Positions 16,532-25,791 of a stretch of 64,000 bases of DNA are shown piece by piece. How positions within the stretch are numbered: the stretch's first letter is position 1; the number at the start of each line of letters is the position of its first letter. The position numbers and the translations under genes were made by a program. The notes below the pieces were generated by a model. It was not told the origin of the DNA and did not search any database. It saw nothing but the letters and a program-made list of their open reading frames with translations. The stretch is taken from positions 1-64,000 of the forward strand of contig JAIQFY010000013.1 of assembly GCA_020072965.1 (NCBI GenBank), in the 5' to 3' direction. The stretch comes from Terriglobia bacterium. GTDB lineage: Bacteria; Acidobacteriota; Terriglobia; JAIQFV01.

Positions 16532-18121
16532 ATGGGTAATCCACTGTTTGCCAAGAAGCCAATGAGTTTGTTGACGGAGGAGTCTCGCGAGTCGGGCGAG
16601 CATACCCTGAAGCGCACCTTGGGACCTGTCTCGCTAACCGCCCTGGGAATCGGGGCCATCATCGGGGCAGGAATTTTTGTGCTGTCCGGCCTTGGGACAC
16701 AATATGCGGGACCGGGTTTAATGCTTTCCTTCGTGCTTTCGGGTCTCGGTTGCGCTTTTGCGGGGTTGTGTTATGCCGAGTTTGCCGCCATGATCCCGCT
16801 CGCGGGGAGCGCATACACCTATGCTTATGCCACTCTGGGTGAGTTGTTCGCTTGGATCATCGGCTGGGATCTGACCCTGGAATATGCCATGGGAGCCAGC
16901 ACCGTTTCTTCAGGCTGGTCCAACTACTTCATTAAATTCATGCACGTTTTCAAGGTGGATATCCCCCTGTGGCTTGCTTACGATCATTGGACCGCTTTGC
17001 ATACAGCGGAAAAGGCGGTGGCTCGCGAAATGGCCAGGGTGACTGACCCCACTTTGATTGAAGGTTCACGGGCTTTTGTCGATAAAGTCGATTCGATTGT
17101 GGCGGCGAAATCCCCCGAGCTTCTTCAGAGGGCGCATGACATGATTAACGCCCCCCATATCTTCGGAATCGAGATTGGATTCAATCTGGTGGCCTTTTGC
17201 ATTGCCCTGCTCATTACCGTCATCCTCGTCATCGGGATTAAGGAGAGCGCCCGGTTCAATGCCACGATTGTGGCGATCAAGGTGAGCGTGGTTCTGTTTG
17301 TCATTGTTGTCGGCTTCAAGTATGTCAACACGAGCAACTGGGGTCATGACTGGGCTTCGTTTGCCCCCATGGGTTTCGCTGGAATTTCCGCGGGAGCCGC
17401 GTACATTTTCTTCGCCTACATTGGATTCGATGCCGTCTCGACTACCGCCCAGGAGGCTAACAACCCGCAACGCGACCTCCCCATCGGAATTATCGCGTCG
17501 CTGCTGGTCTGTACGGTCTTCTATATCCTCGTGGCCGCTGTCTTGACGGGCATGGTTCCCTGGAAGGAAGTTAATGTCGAGGCGCCGATCGCGCAAGCAT
17601 TCCTTGACAACGGATTGACGAAATCGTCCTTCCTGATCACGGCCGGGGCACTGGCAGGGTTGACCAGCGTGATGCTGGTCATGCTGCTCGGTCAGACGCG
17701 CGTGCTGTATGCCATGGCTAAAGATGGACTGCTTCCCCCGAAGTTTTTTGCCGCCATTCACCCGAAGTACAGGACTCCTTACAAGAATACGATTCTAGTG
17801 GGGTTCCTGGCGGCCATCGTCGGAAGTCTCACTCCCATTGAAGACATTGGGAAGATGGTGAATATCGGGACTTTGCTCGCATTTGTCATTGTGTCAACTG
17901 CGGTGCTGGTGCTTCGAAAGACCAATCCTGGTCAACCCCGTCCCTTCCGGACGCCCCTGGTTCCTTTGGTGCCGATCCTGGGAATCCTCTTCAATGGGTA
18001 TATGATGTACTACCTCGGAGCGATCAACTGGCTGCGCCTCATTGTCTGGCTGTTGATTGGCCTGGTCATCTACTTCACCTACAGCCGAAAACACAGTCGC
18101 GTCAACAGTCTCAAGCAGTAA
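16532..18121 (+). CDS. Amino acid permease, APC superfamily (CAT-like)
   Basis: A 529-residue membrane transporter. TM1 has GIGAIIGAGIFVLSG, and MIPLAGSAYTYAYATLGELFAWIIGWDLTLEYA matches the cationic-amino-acid-transporter (CAT) branch. The segment GQTRVLYAMAKDGLLPPKFFAAIHPKYRTPYKNT is the usual loop after TM8. Unusual is a long hydrophilic insert at about residues 150-205 between TM helices. About 13-14 helices are predicted by eye. AGGAGAAG at 16521-16528 is a clear ribosome site. Cationic amino acid uptake is likely but unproven. Confidence 0.88.
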   Translation: MGNPLFAKKPMSLLTEESRESGEHTLKRTLGPVSLTALGIGAIIGAGIFVLSGLGTQYAGPGLMLSFVLSGLGCAFAGLCYAEFAAMIPLAGSAYTYAYATLGELFAWIIGWDLTLEYAMGASTVSSGWSNYFIKFMHVFKVDIPLWLAYDHWTALHTAEKAVAREMARVTDPTLIEGSRAFVDKVDSIVAAKSPELLQRAHDMINAPHIFGIEIGFNLVAFCIALLITVILVIGIKESARFNATIVAIKVSVVLFVIVVGFKYVNTSNWGHDWASFAPMGFAGISAGAAYIFFAYIGFDAVSTTAQEANNPQRDLPIGIIASLLVCTVFYILVAAVLTGMVPWKEVNVEAPIAQAFLDNGLTKSSFLITAGALAGLTSVMLVMLLGQTRVLYAMAKDGLLPPKFFAAIHPKYRTPYKNTILVGFLAAIVGSLTPIEDIGKMVNIGTLLAFVIVSTAVLVLRKTNPGQPRPFRTPLVPLVPILGILFNGYMMYYLGAINWLRLIVWLLIGLVIYFTYSRKHSRVNSLKQ

Positions 18122-18468
18122 TAACCACGATGGATCAATTACCGGCCATAAAGTGTTTGCCTGGCGCTCGGACTGATTGCCCGCAGAATTGCAAATCGTA
18201 AAGAGGGCGAACCCGGGCTCCTATAACCTTGATTTTCAGGCGCGATTCAGAAGCCAGCCGCGGGGCTGGCTTCTGTCTTCTGGGTGCGCCCGTGAACGAC
18301 GAAACGGACCTCGCCCGGTGTCATGGCCGTCAAGGACATGCCTGCTTCTTTCGAGTTAACCTTTGAAAAATCCGCTCAGATGGAATTTGCATTTTTTTGC
18401 AACCCCGTGAGTTAAAATGAGCGGGATCTTGAATGTTGCTTCTAATCCATGAGATCTAATAGAGAGTC
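18122..18468. other. Intergenic region after the second permease
   Basis: 347 bases. It contains the hairpin at 18249-18274 and then AT-richer sequence before the phosphatase gene, with a possible -10 TAAAAT near 18412. No gene is supported here. Confidence 0.5.
18249..18274 (+). terminator. Stem-loop, probable terminator of the permease gene
   Basis: AGAAGCCAGCC (18249-18259) and GGCTGGCTTCT (18264-18274) form a perfect 11-bp stem with a GCGG loop. Only a mixed T/C tail follows (GTCTTCTGG), so it is weaker than the canonical terminators at 38819 and 42476. Its symmetry could also serve the opposite strand. Confidence 0.55.
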
Positions 18469-20592
18469 ATGAGACCCCTTTCCGAACTTCTAAGAAGGAT
18501 GAGACCGGTTTCCGGATTTGCAAAGTTTTCGGCGGGGGTGATCAGTGTTTATCTCCTGCTCCGGGTCATCGGACTCTTCTTGAAACCTCCCCAGTTCTTG
18601 ATGTCGGCCGCCAACCTCGCCCTCTTCGTGGTCGTCGTCCGTTACCTCTTCAAATTGATGCGATGGACAAGCCGAAGACTTCTGTGGCGATTGCGTCGCC
18701 GCCTGGTCGTCACTTACCTTTTGGTCGGGGTGGTGCCAGTCATTCTCCTCTTCTTTATTATGGTGATCGTGGTCTATGTGTTCTTCAGTCAGCTGAGCAG
18801 CTACTATGAATTGACTGAAATCAACCATCTGATGGCCAAGCTGGAAACGGCGAATCGGGCCATCTCTGGAACCCTGCTTGAATCCCTTGCAAGTAACGGT
18901 TCTGACACGACCTCCTGGAGCAAGCAGCTCTCTCCATTGCTGTCGGATCTGGGGACGAATTTTTCACGTGTTCTGATTGACGTGGAGAGTGGGACGAGGC
19001 ATGCGGCACTGGAATTGGAGGGCGGAAAACTCGCTGAACGCCGGGATGGGGCTGTCAAACCCTTCTGGCTGACCGGCAGCGCAGTTGGTCTTTTCGAGGA
19101 TCAATCCCGTGTGTATTTCACTTCGCTGGTTACGGGAGGAAACGCGCAGTCGCAAGGTTATGTTCTGTTGCGCGCTCCGCTGGATTCGGTCCTGTTGAAA
19201 CGGTTTTCCGAACGTTTTCAGATTTCAATCAGCATCATGACACTGGTCCCGGCCAGCGAGGATCCTGGAAATAATTCTTTTAAGTTCTCCTTCGGAGACA
19301 AGATCTATGCGCAGCGGGAAATCCATCAGGTGGATCCGGGCGTGGCCTCCGAATACACCCGTCGGCAGGCGTGGTACGATTTTGGGACCCACTTTCTCTT
19401 CTTCCCTCCGAACGTGCGGGTTTGGAACACCGGGAACCCCTTGAAGTCAATTCTCTGGATGCACCTATTGGATTCAACCTGGATGCGGTTGGCCCGCCCT
19501 TTTTTCACTCGGGATTTTGCGGAGGGAGAGAACATTATTCTGGTGTTGCTGGTCGGGGCCTCGGTATTCTTCCTGATTATTGAGTTTATGGCGCTTCTGT
19601 CTTCGCTCGTCATGACCCGCACCATCACCGGCGCTGTTCACAATCTTGACCAGGGCGCCAAACACATCATGCGCGGGGATTTTTCTCACCGGATCCGGGT
19701 GAAGTCGCGGGACCAACTCAGCTCGCTGGGAGAGACATTCAACTCCATGACGGCTTCCATCGAGCGATTGTTGAAGGAACAGGTTGAGAAGCAACGGCTC
19801 GAGAGTGAATTGGCCATTGCCCTTGAAGTTCAAAAGCAGCTTTTCCCCCGCGAATCACCTCGACTCCAAACCCTGGAAGTGGTGGGGGCGTGCCATCCCG
19901 CCCGGATCGTCAGTGGGGATTATTATGACTATATCTTAATTCCTCCCGCGTCAGTTGGACTGGCATTGGGTGATGTCAGCGGGAAAGGGGTGTCAGCCGC
20001 TCTCCTGATGGCTTCACTGCAAGCTGCTTTGAGGAGTCATTCGAGCATTTTGGGGAATCGCTCTCTGGCGTTGGCAAGCAGTGGAGCGGTGCCCTCCTCC
20101 AAGGACGTTGCGATGCCCCTCGTTTCGGACTCTGTCGCCGACATCGTGTCGTCGCTTAGCCAGCAGTTGTATCAGAATTCTCCCAGTGAAAAATATGTGA
20201 CTTTTTTCTACGGGATCTATGATGAGTGGCGGCGGCAACTCACCTACACCAACGCAGGTCATCTTCCCCCTCTGGTATTCAGTCGCGAGGGAGTCCGACG
20301 TCTGGAAACGGGAGGGACTGTTTTGGGATTGATCAATGAATCCAAGTATCAGCAGGGGGAGGTAAAATTTTCTCCCAAGGATGTATTCATAGCGTATACT
20401 GATGGGATTAGCGAAGCGGAGAATTCCTTCGAGGAGCAATTTGGAGAGAGTCGCCTGATTCAAGTGGTTGAAAAATCAATCGAGAAACCTCCGGATGAAA
20501 TTCTGGATGGCATCCTGGAGGCTGTGCGGGACTGGGTGGGGTCAGGTGAGCCTCAGGATGACATGACTTTGATCGTGGCAAAGGCGCTTTGA
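18469..20592 (+). CDS. Membrane HAMP-PP2C (RsbU/SpoIIE-like) serine phosphatase
   Basis: A 707-residue membrane protein. Hydrophobic helices lie near 20-65 and 85-112. An extracytoplasmic sensor region (about 113-350) follows, then another helix at about 352-385, a HAMP domain (about 388-440, GAKHIMRGDFSHRIRVKSRD), a short coiled coil and a C-terminal PP2C/SpoIIE domain (about 465-707). Metal-binding signatures are visible: SGDYYDYI, LGDVSGKGVSAALLMAS, YTDGISEAEN and GEPQDDMTLIVA. Such proteins dephosphorylate anti-sigma-factor antagonists or similar STAS partners in partner-switching pathways. No STAS or anti-sigma kinase gene is nearby, so the target is unknown. Confidence 0.88.
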   Translation: MRPLSELLRRMRPVSGFAKFSAGVISVYLLLRVIGLFLKPPQFLMSAANLALFVVVVRYLFKLMRWTSRRLLWRLRRRLVVTYLLVGVVPVILLFFIMVIVVYVFFSQLSSYYELTEINHLMAKLETANRAISGTLLESLASNGSDTTSWSKQLSPLLSDLGTNFSRVLIDVESGTRHAALELEGGKLAERRDGAVKPFWLTGSAVGLFEDQSRVYFTSLVTGGNAQSQGYVLLRAPLDSVLLKRFSERFQISISIMTLVPASEDPGNNSFKFSFGDKIYAQREIHQVDPGVASEYTRRQAWYDFGTHFLFFPPNVRVWNTGNPLKSILWMHLLDSTWMRLARPFFTRDFAEGENIILVLLVGASVFFLIIEFMALLSSLVMTRTITGAVHNLDQGAKHIMRGDFSHRIRVKSRDQLSSLGETFNSMTASIERLLKEQVEKQRLESELAIALEVQKQLFPRESPRLQTLEVVGACHPARIVSGDYYDYILIPPASVGLALGDVSGKGVSAALLMASLQAALRSHSSILGNRSLALASSGAVPSSKDVAMPLVSDSVADIVSSLSQQLYQNSPSEKYVTFFYGIYDEWRRQLTYTNAGHLPPLVFSREGVRRLETGGTVLGLINESKYQQGEVKFSPKDVFIAYTDGISEAENSFEEQFGESRLIQVVEKSIEKPPDEILDGILEAVRDWVGSGEPQDDMTLIVAKAL

Positions 20593-20670
20593 AGGAAGAC
20601 GTCGTCACAATGATGTAAACATTGGCGGTTATGATAGGGCTGGCGTCTAATATACTGTTCGAGTGAAAAC

Positions 20671-21261
20671 ATGGCCAAAGAACCAAATCCATCCGAAGAT
20701 TACGCGCGGGAAATCGCTGAGCGTGAAAATCAGATTGATCAACTGCTCAAAATCATTCGCGAAATGGCGCTCAAAGATGCCCTGACCGGTGTCTTCAACC
20801 ACGCCAACTTTCATGAACGCCTCCAGAGCGAGATCTCTCGTGCCCAGCGGTTCTCTTCCCAGGTCTCTCTCGTCCTGATCGACATCGATGACTTTCGTGT
20901 GTTCAATGAACAGCACGGGCATATTGTCGGGGACCAGGCACTGGTGGTTTTGGGTCAGATTATCCGGACTTATTTGCGTCGTTATGACGTTCCGGCGCGG
21001 TATGGGGGAGAGGAATTCGCCATGATCCTCCCGGATACCTCCGCTGAGGACGCCATCAAGGTGGCCGAGCGGATTCGCACCAACGTCATGCAGCGCGATA
21101 TTGCCGCTGGACACACGACGACCCATTTTACAGTGAGCATGGGGATCGCCAATTTTCCTGTCCAGGCCGACAGTGGTTTGGTGTTAGTGGCGTGTGCTGA
21201 AGCAGCGTTGCAGCGCGCCAAGGAACTCGGAAAGAATCGATCTGAGATTTTCATTCCCTAA
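20671..21261 (+). CDS. GGDEF-domain diguanylate cyclase
   Basis: A 196-residue cytoplasmic protein: a short N-terminal coiled coil (about 1-33, rich in Glu and Arg) followed directly by a GGDEF domain. The active-site motif is GGEEF (112-116), preceded by an intact inhibitory I-site RRYD (103-106) five residues upstream. It should therefore make cyclic di-GMP and be product-inhibited. No sensor domain is present; activity may depend on dimerisation through the coiled coil or on a partner. The preceding membrane phosphatase, 78 bases away on the same strand, is the obvious candidate neighbour in signalling. Confidence 0.93.
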   Translation: MAKEPNPSEDYAREIAERENQIDQLLKIIREMALKDALTGVFNHANFHERLQSEISRAQRFSSQVSLVLIDIDDFRVFNEQHGHIVGDQALVVLGQIIRTYLRRYDVPARYGGEEFAMILPDTSAEDAIKVAERIRTNVMQRDIAAGHTTTHFTVSMGIANFPVQADSGLVLVACAEAALQRAKELGKNRSEIFIP

Positions 21262-21338
21262 TTTCCCCGAAGTCGTTTACACTACCCCGCACCCTTAAAC
21301 TCCAGGGGAGTTTATTTTTTGGGATATCCATATTGCCC

Positions 21339-22232
21339 ATGAAGATTGATCTCGCCGGTGTATTCCCGCCGCTTACGACACCATTCGATCGATCGGGCCG
21401 ACTCGATCTGGTGGCTTTTCGAAGAAATCTCAGGGCTTACCGCCCCTACTCCCTGCGCGGCTACCTGGTCCTCGGCTCAAGCGGGGAGGCTGGCAGCGTC
21501 GATTTCGACGAGCGAGTCAAGCTCATCGAAACTGCCCGCAAGGAGATCCCGGAAGAGAAAGTATTGCTCGTGGGGACAGGGGCGCCGTCCTTGAAGGAAA
21601 CCTTGGAGCTGACGCAGATTGCTGCTTCAAACGGGGTCGACGCGGCGCTCGTGCTGCCGCCCTTTTATTACAAGCCGGCAATGACAACCGCTGTCTTGGT
21701 GCAGTACTTCTCAACCCTGGCTCGTGCCGCGAAGATCCCCCTCATGATTTATTCCATTCCCCAGTTTACGGGCATCCAGGTGGAGGTGCGCGCCGTCGCC
21801 GAACTGTCGAGGAAGCCGAACATCATTGGACTCAAGGAAAGTTCGGGCAACCTGGCGTACCTGGCGGAGATCATCGAATCCACTCCCAAGAGATTCCAGA
21901 ATGTGACGGGTTCGGCATTGACGTTTTTGCCTTCTCTCATGGCAGGAGCCGTGGGAGGGATTCTTGCCATCGCAAATGTTGCGCCCGGCGAGTGTGTAGA
22001 AATCTTCGAGGATTTCAGGGGAGGGCGGCTGTCCCTTGCCGCCAGGAAACAGCGGGCCATCGTGAAACTCGCACGTGCGTTAACCGCGCGATTCGGGATT
22101 GCCGGGCTGAAGGCGGGCGTGAGCGCGGCGGGGTTCCATGGAGGTTATCCCCGGTCACCTCTTCAGCCTCTTTCGCGTTCGGATCAAAAGGTGGTGTCGG
22201 AACTGTATAAGGAGATGAGGGCGAATTGGTGA
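21339..22232 (+). CDS. Dihydrodipicolinate synthase (DapA) family aldolase
   Basis: A 297-residue TIM-barrel class I aldolase. The Schiff-base lysine is K166 in IIGLKESSGN and the catalytic tyrosine Y138 is in MIYSIPQFTG. GSSGE (about 46-50) replaces the usual GTTGE. The family includes 4-hydroxy-tetrahydrodipicolinate synthase and pyruvate-aldol relatives (KDG, HOGA and N-acetylneuraminate lyases). Its placement with bshC, away from other lysine genes, leaves the true substrate uncertain. ATG at 21339 is preferred to an in-frame TTG at 21333. The TGA overlaps the GTG start of bshC. Confidence 0.88.
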   Translation: MKIDLAGVFPPLTTPFDRSGRLDLVAFRRNLRAYRPYSLRGYLVLGSSGEAGSVDFDERVKLIETARKEIPEEKVLLVGTGAPSLKETLELTQIAASNGVDAALVLPPFYYKPAMTTAVLVQYFSTLARAAKIPLMIYSIPQFTGIQVEVRAVAELSRKPNIIGLKESSGNLAYLAEIIESTPKRFQNVTGSALTFLPSLMAGAVGGILAIANVAPGECVEIFEDFRGGRLSLAARKQRAIVKLARALTARFGIAGLKAGVSAAGFHGGYPRSPLQPLSRSDQKVVSELYKEMRANW

Positions 22233-23899
22233 GGCTTGAGCACAAAATCCCATTCCGCTTGATCCCCAAAACTCCTCCCTTATTTGTCGATTACATCGAG
22301 CAAGGGTTGGCCTCCAAGAGGTTTTTCCCCCGTCATTTCCTTGATCCCGACTCATTCCACCAGGTCTCCAGGGAATTGCGGTTTGACGATTCTCACCGGA
22401 AAGTCCTTGTCCAGGCGCTGATTCGGCAGAATGAGCGTTGGGGAATAAGCGAGAAAACGCGCCAAAATCTGGAGGCCCTCTCCAGGCCCGGGTGCTATGC
22501 CGTCGTCACGGGCCAGCAGGTGGGACTGCTGACTGGGCCGTGCTTTAACATGTATAAGGCATTCACGACCATCCGGCTCGCCCACCACCTGACGGGGCAG
22601 GGAATAACCAGCGTTCCAATTTTCTGGATGGAGACGACGGATCATGATCTTGAAGAAGTGGATCATGTCGTTCTTCTCGATGGCACGGCCCAATCCCTGA
22701 GTCAGATCAAACTGAGCTTTGGTCCTCAGAGTGATGGGAGGCCTGTCGGGAATCTCGTCCTTGGACCGGATCTGTCGGAGTTTCGGAACGCGCTGCGAGC
22801 TCAATTCCCAGCCAATTCGGGGTTTGCGGATCTGGTCCTGAACTTGGTGGATCAGTGCTATCATGAAGGGAAGACCCTCAGCGAGGCCTTTGCTTCCATG
22901 ATGGCGCAGTTGCTGGGGGAATACGGCCTGATCCTGATCGATCCTATGGATGCAGCCATCTCGGGACTTTCGCGGCCAGTCTTCAAATGGGCTTTTCAGC
23001 ACAGCAGTGTGCTTCAGGATCACATGGCGCAGAGGAGCGAGGAGATCATCCAGTCGGGCTTTGAGCCGCAAATCAAGCTTGATCCGCAGTCGACATTCGT
23101 TTTTCTAACGGGAGAGGGGGCTCGCCGGCTGCTGCTGCAAAACGGCAATGAGGTGTGGGCGAAAGGGAGCGATCAACGGATGACCGTTGACCAAGCCCGT
23201 GCGCTCGCCGAATCGGAACCGGAGAAATTTACGGCTTCCGTGGCGCTTCGACCGCTGCTTCAAGACCATCTGCTTCCCACCGTCGGGTATGTCGGGGGAC
23301 CTTCGGAAACGTCATACTGGGCCCAGCTGGGGGGGTTCTATCAGGCCTGGGGAAGGCCGATGCCCGTCCTGGTTCCACGAGCCAGTTTTACAGTGTCCAC
23401 GGAAAAGTCTCAAAAGATCCTGGCCAAGTACGGGCTGGAGTTTTCATCGGTTTTCAAAGGGGTCGAGAGGCTGACGGCCGAAGTCCTCGAGCGCTCTGTG
23501 TCCTCAGATGTCTCAAAGCAATTTGATCTGTTGCTGACCCGCGTGAACGAAGGGCTTTCCGGGTTGAAGCCGGGACTTGAAGCGACCGAGACCACACTCG
23601 CCGGCGCCATGGAGACTGCCCGCCAAAAGATCGAGTATCAGATCAATAATCTGAAAGCGAAGTACTTGCGCGCGGAGGAACGCCGCAACGAAAAGGTTGT
23701 GAAACACATTGTCGCGCTGGAGAATTTGTTGTGGCCCCGGAAGAACCTGCAGGAGCGCGAACTGAATGTCAGCTTTTTTCTGGCCCGGTACGGACGCGGG
23801 TTTCTGAAGACCATTTTTGAAGCGACGGAGCCCCTGCCTGACTCACATATGCTGATTCAAGTGGAATCCGACGGAGCCCGAGAGGAGGCGGAGGATTAA
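22229..23899 (+). CDS. bshC: Bacillithiol biosynthesis cysteine-adding enzyme BshC
   Basis: A 556-residue protein matching BshC, which is thought to add cysteine to GlcN-malate in the last step of bacillithiol synthesis. Signatures: a class-I-synthetase-like nucleotide region with VVTGQQVGLLTGP and YKAFTTIRLA (about 92-118), the TDHDLEEVDHV region, GYVGGPSETSYWAQL (about 352-366), and a C-terminal coiled coil (about 430-500). The start is GTG at 22229 overlapping the previous stop, with AAGGAGATGAGG upstream; a TTG one codon earlier is equally possible. The other bsh genes are 1.2 kb further on, past a convergent methyltransferase gene. Confidence 0.93.
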   Translation: MRLEHKIPFRLIPKTPPLFVDYIEQGLASKRFFPRHFLDPDSFHQVSRELRFDDSHRKVLVQALIRQNERWGISEKTRQNLEALSRPGCYAVVTGQQVGLLTGPCFNMYKAFTTIRLAHHLTGQGITSVPIFWMETTDHDLEEVDHVVLLDGTAQSLSQIKLSFGPQSDGRPVGNLVLGPDLSEFRNALRAQFPANSGFADLVLNLVDQCYHEGKTLSEAFASMMAQLLGEYGLILIDPMDAAISGLSRPVFKWAFQHSSVLQDHMAQRSEEIIQSGFEPQIKLDPQSTFVFLTGEGARRLLLQNGNEVWAKGSDQRMTVDQARALAESEPEKFTASVALRPLLQDHLLPTVGYVGGPSETSYWAQLGGFYQAWGRPMPVLVPRASFTVSTEKSQKILAKYGLEFSSVFKGVERLTAEVLERSVSSDVSKQFDLLLTRVNEGLSGLKPGLEATETTLAGAMETARQKIEYQINNLKAKYLRAEERRNEKVVKHIVALENLLWPRKNLQERELNVSFFLARYGRGFLKTIFEATEPLPDSHMLIQVESDGAREEAED

Positions 23900-23904
23900 T
23901 CGCC

Positions 23905-24084
23905 TATCAACAGAATTTTGCCGGCAAGGGCAGGAAAAATTTATCATTAGGAGGCCAGGAATACAGGAAGTTAGAAACCTTCAATGGGAAGAGAGCCTGA
24001 CGATCCCGCTGCGGCGGGCTGTCCATTGATGACCGGTCTCCCGGTTACCTGGTTTCCTAATAAGATCTGGTTTGTGTTCCGGCT
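23905..24084. repeat. Palindromic repeat, copy A, at a convergent gene junction
   Basis: The left arm (23905-23962) includes TTTATCATTAGGAGGCCAGG. The right arm (24041-24083) is its imperfect reverse complement, including CCTGGTTTCCTAATAAGATC. About 78 unrelated bases separate them. A second copy lies at 27417-27543. Both copies sit between the 3' ends of convergent genes (here bshC and the methyltransferase), which suits a bidirectional terminator-like or REP-like role. Confidence 0.6.
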
Positions 24085-24145
24085 CGTCCGGATTAGGTGA
24101 GAGTCCTGGGCTGAGGCGCCAAGTCGGCAGAGGCGAACGGCGTCC

Positions 24146-24865
24146 TTATTTGAGGGCCGTATTCCGCCGGCGCCCATTCTTGGCAAACTCCAGGAAATAC
24201 TGGGAGGGGAGCATCTCGTGATGGCGCACCAAACGGAATCCGGTTTGTTCCGCCATCTTGATGACCCGCTCTTCGGAGAGTCGTTCGTCCCGGGGTGGAC
24301 CGGGCGGACCGTTCTTCCCGGCATTCCAGTCAATGATGGTGAGGCGACCGCGATCTTTCAAGGCCGTCATCACATTGGCCAGCATGGTTTCCTTATCCTT
24401 AACGACGCTGAACGTGTTCAAGAGGAAGGCAAGATCCAGAGATTGCGGGGGAAGTTTCAAATCCGATTCAGTGCACAGCACAGGTTTGATGTTTTTAATC
24501 GGATAGTACCCGATTTTCTCATTCAGCAGTCGGATAGCTTCCTCGCTGATGTCGGCTGCATACACCTGTCCCTGCGGACCAACGGCCTGTGAAAGCCAGC
24601 CGGTAAAGTATCCGGCGCCCGCGCCGATGTCGGCCACCGTATCTCCGGGCTTAAGGTCCAACGCTTCGATGATCTCGACGGGTTTCTGCCATTCATCTCG
24701 AGGCGTGTGCTCCGGAAAGATCTGACGGGCGCGCGGCGGAGCCCCGGTCTGCCCCGTGGTTACGAGGCCGAGAGTCAGCCAGATGATCAATATGAGAACA
24801 ATTTTTGTATCCACGGCTGCTAGAATGGCTGTGCGCCAAATCTCACGACTCTGACGGCTTGTCAT
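24146..24865 (-). CDS. SAM-dependent methyltransferase with N-terminal membrane/signal segment
   Basis: A 239-residue protein. A hydrophobic segment at about residues 16-38 (IVLILIIWLTLGLVTTG) precedes a class I methyltransferase domain. Motif I is VADIGAGAGYFTGWLS, with VYAADISEEAIRLL as the acidic strand-2 motif and LAFLLNTFSVVKDKE and LTIIDWNAG further on. It resembles UbiE-like methyltransferases found with a leader peptide in diverse bacteria; the substrate is unknown. ATG at 24865 is preferred to a GTG at 24874, with GGGGA just upstream. It is transcribed away from bshB1 and towards bshC. Involvement in thiol methylation is only a positional guess. Confidence 0.78.
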   Translation of the reverse strand: MTSRQSREIWRTAILAAVDTKIVLILIIWLTLGLVTTGQTGAPPRARQIFPEHTPRDEWQKPVEIIEALDLKPGDTVADIGAGAGYFTGWLSQAVGPQGQVYAADISEEAIRLLNEKIGYYPIKNIKPVLCTESDLKLPPQSLDLAFLLNTFSVVKDKETMLANVMTALKDRGRLTIIDWNAGKNGPPGPPRDERLSEERVIKMAEQTGFRLVRHHEMLPSQYFLEFAKNGRRRNTALK

Positions 24866-25050
24866 GACGATCACTCCCCGGAGGTCTGCCTTTTCGCGTG
24901 GTTGGCTCGCTCAACTCGAACGCGCTCCTCCATTAAGAAGGACGTAAAGAATCGTTCCCGCGCCACTCGGTTTTAGAAAGATTCTTAACCCAAGTTGCAT
25001 TTTTTTACAAACGAAATAACGCCCTGATCGTAATATGAGGCCCGGTGACC

Positions 25051-25791
25051 ATGACACTGAACCTTGACCTTCTCGCCTTTGGGGCTCATCCCGACGATGT
25101 TGAACTGGTGGCTGGGGGGACGCTGTTGAAGATGGCCCAGCGGGGGTACAAGACGGGCATTGTTGACATGACCCGGGGGGAGCGAGGGACCCGCGGCTCC
25201 CCGGAGATTCGGGCTCGTGAGGCCAGAGCTTCCGCAAGAATCCTCAAGCTGCGCGTGCGCGAAAATCTTTCGATGGAGGACGCCCATGTGGCGGTGGGCC
25301 AGAGCTCCCGTCTCAAAGTCATTGATGCCCTGCGACGATTTCGGCCCCGGATTGTCATCACCCATTACTGGGAAGATCCCCATCCCGATCATCGCGCCAC
25401 CAGCGAGATCGTAACGGACGCCTGTTTCCTGGCCGGATTGATGAGAATCGATACCGGGCAGCCACGGTTCCGGCCTCAGAAGATCTTGTATTTCATGCTG
25501 CCCTCTCATGTGCTGCCCACCCTGGTGGTAGATGTCACGGACCAGTTCGAAGCACGAATGCGTGCCTGTCGGGCCTACCGCTCCCAAATGTACAACCCGC
25601 GGTCGAATGAACTTGAAACCCGCCTCTCGACCCCCGACTTCCTCGACCGCATCGAAGCGGATCATCGTTATTTCGGAAACCTGATTCATACGAAGTATGG
25701 AGAGGCGTTTTACTCCAGGGAAATTCTGCGGATCGACAATCCAGTCGCATTTTTTGAAGGTCCAGTGAAGCAGAAAGGCAGGCAGGGATGA
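25051..25791 (+). CDS. bshB1: Bacillithiol biosynthesis deacetylase BshB1
   Basis: A 246-residue LmbE/PIG-L-type zinc deacetylase that removes the acetyl group of GlcNAc-malate. The zinc motif AHPDDVE lies at residues 12-18 (H13, D16), the second motif is HYWEDPHPDHRATSEI (about 107-122), and TRGERGTRGSPEIRAREA follows strand two as in BshB1. The start is ATG at 25051; a GTG two codons upstream is possible. It overlaps bshA by four bases, so the two are translationally coupled. The divergent methyltransferase gene shares its upstream region. Confidence 0.94.
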   Translation: MTLNLDLLAFGAHPDDVELVAGGTLLKMAQRGYKTGIVDMTRGERGTRGSPEIRAREARASARILKLRVRENLSMEDAHVAVGQSSRLKVIDALRRFRPRIVITHYWEDPHPDHRATSEIVTDACFLAGLMRIDTGQPRFRPQKILYFMLPSHVLPTLVVDVTDQFEARMRACRAYRSQMYNPRSNELETRLSTPDFLDRIEADHRYFGNLIHTKYGEAFYSREILRIDNPVAFFEGPVKQKGRQG